Positions 58,952 to 64,000 of a DNA stretch of 64,000 bases are shown here, in pieces (the stretch's first letter is position 1; each line of letters opens with the position of its first letter). The position numbers were made by a program, and so were the translations under genes. Under the pieces are notes generated by a model. It did not search any database. It saw only the letters and a list, made by a program, of their open reading frames with translations, and was not told the DNA's origin. The DNA is taken from NCBI GenBank assembly GCA_001768515.1, contig MEOA01000018.1:1-64000 (forward strand). Direction: 5' to 3'. The DNA is from Bacteroidetes bacterium GWE2_42_24. Its GTDB lineage: Bacteria > Bacteroidota > Bacteroidia > Bacteroidales > TTA-H9.

Positions 58952-61729
58952 ATGATTACTATTTACAAAAAGATCGGGCATCTACTTCTGCCCATGATGT
59001 TAATGCTCGTGTTCGGGCTGTCGGCTTCTGCCGTTCAGGGGCAGGTTGTGGAAGTACTAAAGGATGTATGGCCGGGTAACGGGAGCAGTTCGGTTTACAA
59101 TTGGATGGCTGTAGCCAATGGAAAGCTGTTTTTTTGTGCAGAAGATGACATCTACGGGTGGGAATTAAGAGTATCAGACGGTACAGATGCAGGAACCATT
59201 TTATTGAAAGACATTAACCCCGGGTTATCTGGAAGTGAAGCAGGGTGGTCGGGAAACTTTACTGAATGCAATAACAAACTCTTCTTTATTGCAAAAGATG
59301 GCATACATGGAGCTGAATTGTGGGCTACCGATGGCACGGAAACAGGAACCTATCTTGTAAAAGACATCGGGATAGATATTGACCCCAGTTGGTCCGGGTT
59401 AGGTAATTATGGTGCCCCGGAGCAGTTATTTACATACAACAACAAGGTTTACTTCGCGGCATGTGACGGACGTACAACGGCCGGATATCATGATACTGAG
59501 TTATGGTGTTCTGATGGTACCGAAGCGGGTACATATATGTTAAAAGATATTCGTCCGGATGAGGGCAGCCAACCTTCGGAATATTGTATATTTAACGGTT
59601 TACTGTATTTCAGTGCTTATGACGGTGGACAGCAGTATGGTGCACATGGCCGGGAATTGTGGGTTACCGATGGAACAGAGGCAGGGACTCATCTTTTTAA
59701 AGACATTGCACCCGTAGCTTCGAGTGAAGGGCCGCAATACCTGACTGTATGCGGAGAAAAGATGTTTTTTACTACAGACGATGGTGTTCATGGCAAGGAA
59801 CTTTGGGTTACAGATGGAACAGATACAGGGACGCATTTGGTTAAAGATATTCGAACCGATGGAAATGGCAGTTATCCCACATACCTTACTGTTGTAGATG
59901 GCATTTTATATTTCAATGCCAGAGTGGACAATGCCAACTTGTATTTATGGCGCAGCGATGGAACTGAATCAGGAACCTTTATGATTTCTCCTGCTATACA
60001 AGATCCAGTAAACCTTAAGGCATTTGACGGTAAATTATACTTTATAGCTGCCAACACCTTTGCCGGGGGCGGAATTGGTAACTATGAGCTGTATTCCTTT
60101 GCCGAAGCAACTGGCGTTCAGCTCGTAAAAGAGATCAATCCCAGTCCTACAGGAGGTATTGACTTTAATCCTGGGTCAAACTTCCCGGAAGGGTTCGCAG
60201 AGTACAACAACATGCTCTATTTCAGGGCTGCCGACGATATGTTTGGAACCAAACTTTGGCAAACCGACGGAACAGAAGCCGGAACCATTGTAACTCCCAA
60301 TCAGGATCCTACTTACCCTGACCCGCTGACAGCTATGATTATTATGCAATTCACTTTCATGCCCTACAACGGTTCTCTCTATTTCCCGGGAGCCTATCAG
60401 GATGATCCTGCAGTTGAAGTGTATAAGTGTACAGCAACACCTGGTTTGTATCAGGTTACAGGCAGCGGAAGTTACTGCCAGAGTGGGGCAGGTTTACCGG
60501 TCGGTTTGGCTGATTCGGATATAGGGGTTTACTACACCCTCTACAGAGCGGGTGTAATCATTGCCAATAATGTACCCGGAACAGGTGAAGCCCTTTCATT
60601 CGGCAACTGGCTCGAAGGGACTTATACCATCGAAGGGACAAATGCCCTTGGAACAGTTTCAATGATTGGTTCAGCAGTGATTGTTGCTGAAGATCAACTA
60701 CCTGTAAGTGTCACACTTCAAGCCAGTCAAACAAGCGTTTGTACAGGCCAGAGTGTAACTATCACGGCAACTCCTGTCAACGGCGGTTCACCAACTTATG
60801 AATGGTATTTAAACGGTGTAGCCACCGGAGCCAGCCTGCCTGTCTATACCTTCATACCTGCTAATGGAGATCAGGTATATTGCGTGGTGACTTCCGATAT
60901 AGAATGCGTGAGTGGTAACCCGGCAACTTCAAATACCGTTGTCATGACGGTTAGTTCTTCATTGGTTGCCTCAATCACCATAGGACAACAACCAGAGGGT
61001 TGTGCCGGGCAACAATTCACGGTTACTTCCATTCCCGTAAATGGCGGCGATGCTTTGTATGAGTGGAAAGTTAACGGCTCGGTAGCCACAACGTCAACAC
61101 TTCCCAGTTACACTTATGCTGCTGCCAACGGCGACCAGGTTTCTGTAGTAATGACCTCCGGTTTAGCCTGCGCCACGGGCAGTCCTGCTACGTCCAATAC
61201 TGTTGCGCTTGTCATCAACCAACCTGTAACCCCCGAAGTAAGTATCACTGCAAGTCAGAATCCCGTACCGGCAGGTACTACGGTGGAATATACTCCAACC
61301 TCCATCAATGGAGGAACTCCTTCCTACGAATGGTTTGTTAACGGAACATCAGCCGGAACCGGTAACACTTATTCCTACATTCCATTAAATGATGATAAAG
61401 TGAAGACGGTAATGACTTCCTCACTCGAATGTGTTACTTCTTCCGCTGTCACTTCAAACACCATATTCATGGATGTGATCACCGGTATAGACTATCAGTC
61501 TGATAATAAGCTAACAGCATATTCAGAAGGAAATTCAATATTCATCGATAGCCCTGCTTCACTTACCGGTACTGCCACATTGATAGGACTAAGCGGAGAG
61601 ATTATCAGTAAGTTTAACCTCAATGGCTCAAAGCATAATGAGTTACATACTCAGGTTGCAAGTGGATTATACCTGCTGAAGATTGAATCAGACGACTTTC
61701 GGTCAGTAGTAAAAGTATTAATTAAATAG
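58952..61729 (+). CDS. secreted ELWxxDGTxxGT-repeat protein with PKD-like domains and T9SS tail
   Basis: 925 residues with a signal peptide (about 1-31). Residues about 60-450 hold at least seven copies of ELWxTDGTxxGTxLxKDI, a beta-propeller-like repeat. Residues about 590-840 hold three PKD/Ig-like repeats of about 85 residues, each with GGxPxYEWxxNG, GD/DDxVxxVMTS and a Cys-bearing turn (ECVSGNPATSNTV). The last 80 residues are a type A sorting tail (TATLIGLSGEIISKFNL, ending SVVKVLIK). It is exported by the T9SS and probably surface-attached; a ligand-binding or adhesive role is inferred. Confidence 0.9.
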   Translation: MITIYKKIGHLLLPMMLMLVFGLSASAVQGQVVEVLKDVWPGNGSSSVYNWMAVANGKLFFCAEDDIYGWELRVSDGTDAGTILLKDINPGLSGSEAGWSGNFTECNNKLFFIAKDGIHGAELWATDGTETGTYLVKDIGIDIDPSWSGLGNYGAPEQLFTYNNKVYFAACDGRTTAGYHDTELWCSDGTEAGTYMLKDIRPDEGSQPSEYCIFNGLLYFSAYDGGQQYGAHGRELWVTDGTEAGTHLFKDIAPVASSEGPQYLTVCGEKMFFTTDDGVHGKELWVTDGTDTGTHLVKDIRTDGNGSYPTYLTVVDGILYFNARVDNANLYLWRSDGTESGTFMISPAIQDPVNLKAFDGKLYFIAANTFAGGGIGNYELYSFAEATGVQLVKEINPSPTGGIDFNPGSNFPEGFAEYNNMLYFRAADDMFGTKLWQTDGTEAGTIVTPNQDPTYPDPLTAMIIMQFTFMPYNGSLYFPGAYQDDPAVEVYKCTATPGLYQVTGSGSYCQSGAGLPVGLADSDIGVYYTLYRAGVIIANNVPGTGEALSFGNWLEGTYTIEGTNALGTVSMIGSAVIVAEDQLPVSVTLQASQTSVCTGQSVTITATPVNGGSPTYEWYLNGVATGASLPVYTFIPANGDQVYCVVTSDIECVSGNPATSNTVVMTVSSSLVASITIGQQPEGCAGQQFTVTSIPVNGGDALYEWKVNGSVATTSTLPSYTYAAANGDQVSVVMTSGLACATGSPATSNTVALVINQPVTPEVSITASQNPVPAGTTVEYTPTSINGGTPSYEWFVNGTSAGTGNTYSYIPLNDDKVKTVMTSSLECVTSSAVTSNTIFMDVITGIDYQSDNKLTAYSEGNSIFIDSPASLTGTATLIGLSGEIISKFNLNGSKHNELHTQVASGLYLLKIESDDFRSVVKVLIK

Positions 61730-62230
61730 TTTTTTATTGAATAAAGCGATGATCAGCCCTGTTTAATACAAACATCGGGAATCCTCTTTCCTTCGTCAGA
61801 ACCGATTATCGCTACATGAAGATTTCACTTATACGACGCTTTCATTAGCTTGTTCAATATCCATAAGGCAGCCATTCTGAGTTTCAGAATCGGCTGCCTT
61901 TCAATTATATGTGTTTTCGGATATATTGGAGTCAAGTCATCAGAAGTATTAAAGTAATTCGCAATCACGTGTATCAGTTTCAATATCTCAGGGAAAAGAA
62001 ATGAGGTCAGATTCAATTTAATCCTCTGGCTTAATGTTTTGGTAAAGTCCTGTTATTTTTTACAAACAACAGCCACTTAAATAGGGCAGGTAGCTATCGT
62101 TTCTCTTAACACGAAACTTCATTTTGGTTTTCATTCCCGAACGATAGTACCGGTCATCTAAGAGTAGTATTCAGGTCAGAATATATACGACGACATTTTT
62201 TTTATGTTTTTTTTTGTTCTGGAGGACAAT
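61730..62230. other. intergenic spacer upstream of the TrmB-type gene
   Basis: About 500 bases between the ELWxxDGT gene and the TrmB-type regulator, without a supportable gene. It contains the terminator at 61865-61901. Confidence 0.45.
61865..61901 (+). terminator. strong hairpin downstream of the ELWxxDGT gene
   Basis: AAGGCAGCC-ATTCTGA and TCAGAAT-GGCTGCCTT form a 16-bp stem with one bulged C, flanked by A- and T-rich ends. It lies 135 bases past the stop codon, farther than usual. Confidence 0.75.
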
Positions 62231-62263
62231 TTGTCAATTTATATTATGATTTATATAAATTTG
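62231..62263 (+). promoter_or_regulatory. promoter of the TrmB-type regulator gene
   Basis: TTG at 62231-62233 and TAAATTTG at 62256-62263 are 22 bases apart, with the ATG 27 bases downstream. Confidence 0.55.
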
Positions 62264-62289
62264 TAACCACTTTAAGTTGTAGCAAATTT

Positions 62290-63105
62290 ATGATAGAAAA
62301 AAAGCTTCAGGATAACGGGTTTTCAAAATACGAGTCACAGGCCTATGCCATTCTGTTACAGAATGGACAGCTTGCTGCCGGTGAAATAAGCCGGATGGCA
62401 GGTATACCACAGGGGAAAATATACAGTGTCCTCGATTCATTGGAAAAACGCGGCTATTGCAGCGTAATCCTCGGATCGGTTAAGAACTACCGGTTGGTAA
62501 ATCCACAGGTGGCTTTCAACGAGTTGGTAAACAAACAAAAAGCTTCTCTTAAGGAACTGGAGGAATTGCAGAAAGAACTTGAGACTACATTTATGACGCA
62601 GGAAAATGCGTCAACCGAATTCTTCCAGGTACTCACCTCAAAGGTTGGACAGGTTGAGAAGTTTGATGACCTGATCCGCCGTACTGAGCGAAATCTTTTC
62701 TCCTTTAACAAGAAACCTTATGCAACCGGGTTCACCCGCACATTAGACGAAATCAAAGAGGCCGGGCGGCCGCTTGAAGACATCATACAATCGGGTGCCA
62801 GGGCACAGGCCATCTTTGAGGCTGAAACAGGATCCAACCGAAAGCCCTTCATCGACATGGTATCATATTATCAGGAGATCGGAGAAGAGATTCGTATCTG
62901 TGAGAGTCTTCCCCTGAAGATGTTGCTCATCGACGGTATCGTTGCCATGGTCTCGCTTAGGAGCAACGATGCTTCGAAATTTAAACTCACCTCGATGGTG
63001 GTTGAACATACCGATCTGACCAATGCGCTGGAAGAGATTTTCATGCTCTACTGGGCTAAATCAAAAACGCTTGCTGAATATATTGCAGAAGAGAAGTTGC
63101 CGTAA
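62290..63105 (+). CDS. TrmB family transcriptional regulator
   Basis: 271 residues. The N-terminal winged helix is typical of TrmB: GFSKYESQAYAILLQNGQLAAGEISRMAGIPQGKIYSVLDSLEKRGY (about 9-57). A coiled-coil linker (about 72-100; KQKASLKELEELQKELETTF) is followed by a C-terminal effector domain (about 105-260). The family is best known from archaea, where it controls sugar and energy metabolism, and is present but less common in bacteria. The ligand is unknown. It has its own promoter. The secreted-protein gene 93 bases downstream is on the same strand and could be a target. Confidence 0.85.
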   Translation: MIEKKLQDNGFSKYESQAYAILLQNGQLAAGEISRMAGIPQGKIYSVLDSLEKRGYCSVILGSVKNYRLVNPQVAFNELVNKQKASLKELEELQKELETTFMTQENASTEFFQVLTSKVGQVEKFDDLIRRTERNLFSFNKKPYATGFTRTLDEIKEAGRPLEDIIQSGARAQAIFEAETGSNRKPFIDMVSYYQEIGEEIRICESLPLKMLLIDGIVAMVSLRSNDASKFKLTSMVVEHTDLTNALEEIFMLYWAKSKTLAEYIAEEKLP

Positions 63106-63198
63106 GATACAACCTGAAATGATTGGTTGATACCGCTACCTTTTTCATTGAAATTTGTTTTACAATAATTCTAACATCCTTTAACCTTTCTACTCATT

Positions 63199-64000
63199 AT
63201 GACTAAAAAACTGACTTTTCTCTGGATAGTGCTTTTGGGTGCTTTATCGCTGCATGGACAGTGGAGCACTAATCCTGCCGTTAATAATGTGATTTGCAAC
63301 CTCGCAGGCGAACAGGCCATCCCTAAAGTGGCTGTTTGCCCTAATGGTGATATCTATGTTGGCTATTTCTCAAGCGAATCGGGTAACTACAACGTAAGGC
63401 TCCAGCGGCTCGATGGTCTGGGCAACATACTCTGGACCTCGGGTGGTATTCTTATCAGCAACAATCCACAAGAGACATGGCTAACCGACTGGGATATGAC
63501 AGCCGATCCGGCTAACCATGCCATTCTTGTATTCAATGACATCAGGAATGGCAATACCAACGTTTACGCATACCGCATCGCCCCCGATGGTTCCTTTGTA
63601 TGGGGAGCCAACGGAGTGGCACTGTCAAACAATTCATCCTTCAATGCGGCACCTAAGGTCATAGCTACTAACGCGGGGAACATCGTAGCTGCCTGGATGT
63701 CGGATGAGGTAATTATCATGCAGAAGATCAATCCCGCGGGTGTGGTGCAATGGGGACCTGCCGGAATCACTATCAGCGCAACCAATAGCCTCACATGGCC
63801 ACAAATGATGCCTGTGGGAACTGACGAATTCTTCATGAAATACTACGACGACAGTGGTGCCGGGTGGTCGCCTACACGTCATGTATATGCCCAGAAATAC
63901 AATAGCTCGGGTACTGGCATCTGGTCTACTCCTGCCGTAATCTCAAACGCCGGCGGAATCTCCGCCCAAACTCAAATCCTACCGTTTATCAGCGATAACA
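63199..64000 (+). CDS. secreted protein, truncated by the window end
   Basis: The open frame starts at ATG 63199 and runs to the end of the window (about 267 residues seen). It has a signal peptide (MTKKLTFLWIVLLGALSLHG) and repeated beta motifs such as VRLQRLDGLGNILWTSGG and IVAAWMSDEVIIMQKINPAGVVQWGPAG. This LQKxxxxGxxxWG-type pattern is common in Bacteroidota surface proteins that carry T9SS tails; whether this one has such a tail cannot be seen. It lies 93 bases downstream of the TrmB-type gene. Confidence 0.8.
   Translation, partial: MTKKLTFLWIVLLGALSLHGQWSTNPAVNNVICNLAGEQAIPKVAVCPNGDIYVGYFSSESGNYNVRLQRLDGLGNILWTSGGILISNNPQETWLTDWDMTADPANHAILVFNDIRNGNTNVYAYRIAPDGSFVWGANGVALSNNSSFNAAPKVIATNAGNIVAAWMSDEVIIMQKINPAGVVQWGPAGITISATNSLTWPQMMPVGTDEFFMKYYDDSGAGWSPTRHVYAQKYNSSGTGIWSTPAVISNAGGISAQTQILPFISDN

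Overview
The window looks like a chromosomal segment of a member of the Bacteroidota, probably Bacteroidales-like. The signs are Bacteroidota-type promoters (a TAnnTTTG -7 box, sometimes with TTG 19 bases upstream), several proteins with C-terminal type IX secretion (T9SS) sorting tails, DUF3857/transglutaminase, DUF5777, DUF3820 and RHS-tip proteins, an alpha2-type glycyl-tRNA synthetase, an IS1380 remnant and a cysteate synthase-like enzyme. No rRNA, tRNA or CRISPR array was seen.

Layout. 0-6.3 kb (minus strand): a tight operon with a cytochrome b561-like membrane protein, a membrane-anchored FeS/FAD oxidoreductase, a 20-haem and a 28-haem c-type cytochrome and a small exported protein. It looks like an electron-transfer chain from the cytoplasm into the envelope. 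6.7-11 kb: an M16 peptidase and a coiled-coil membrane protein, convergent, with strong hairpin terminators between them. 11-12.5 kb: gene-free DNA. 12.5-18.4 kb: flippase-like protein plus GT2 glycosyltransferase, ruvC, a Nudix-type regulator, two small conserved proteins and a cysteate synthase-like enzyme (sulfonolipid route). 18.5-26.3 kb: secreted C10 protease, AraC regulator, pirin, a TIGR01777 SDR protein, OsmC, an asparagine-synthetase-like protein and a hemerythrin-like protein. 26.7-32.8 kb: metabolic and hypothetical genes on the minus strand (ketopantoate reductase, HAD phosphatase, VOC protein, Cys-rich protein, membrane protein, Vat/CatB-type acetyltransferase, HExxH peptidase), more AT-rich and loosely packed.

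33-49 kb: a block bounded by two inverted copies of a short intergenic element built on an 11-bp tandem repeat. Between them are a DUF3108 protein, a transglutaminase-like protein, a PfkB kinase with a degenerate class II aldolase, alkaline phosphatase, a 76-residue CTERM-like protein, a large T9SS cargo protein and a second electron-transfer operon (two cytochrome lipoproteins, an OB-fold protein, YceI, DUF5777 barrel). 49-52 kb: a membrane protein and glycyl-tRNA synthetase. 52.6-55.4 kb: accessory DNA with an orphan RHS tip, a candidate immunity protein and a frameshifted IS1380 transposase. 55.7-64 kb: a NarL-type two-component system, an ELWxxDGT-repeat T9SS protein, a TrmB-type regulator and the start of another secreted protein that runs off the window.

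The most distinctive content is the two separate cytochrome operons, the exact 151-residue duplication in the 28-haem protein, the unusual ferredoxin motifs of its partner, and the inverted 11-bp-repeat elements. All calls come from reading the sequence; no database search was run.
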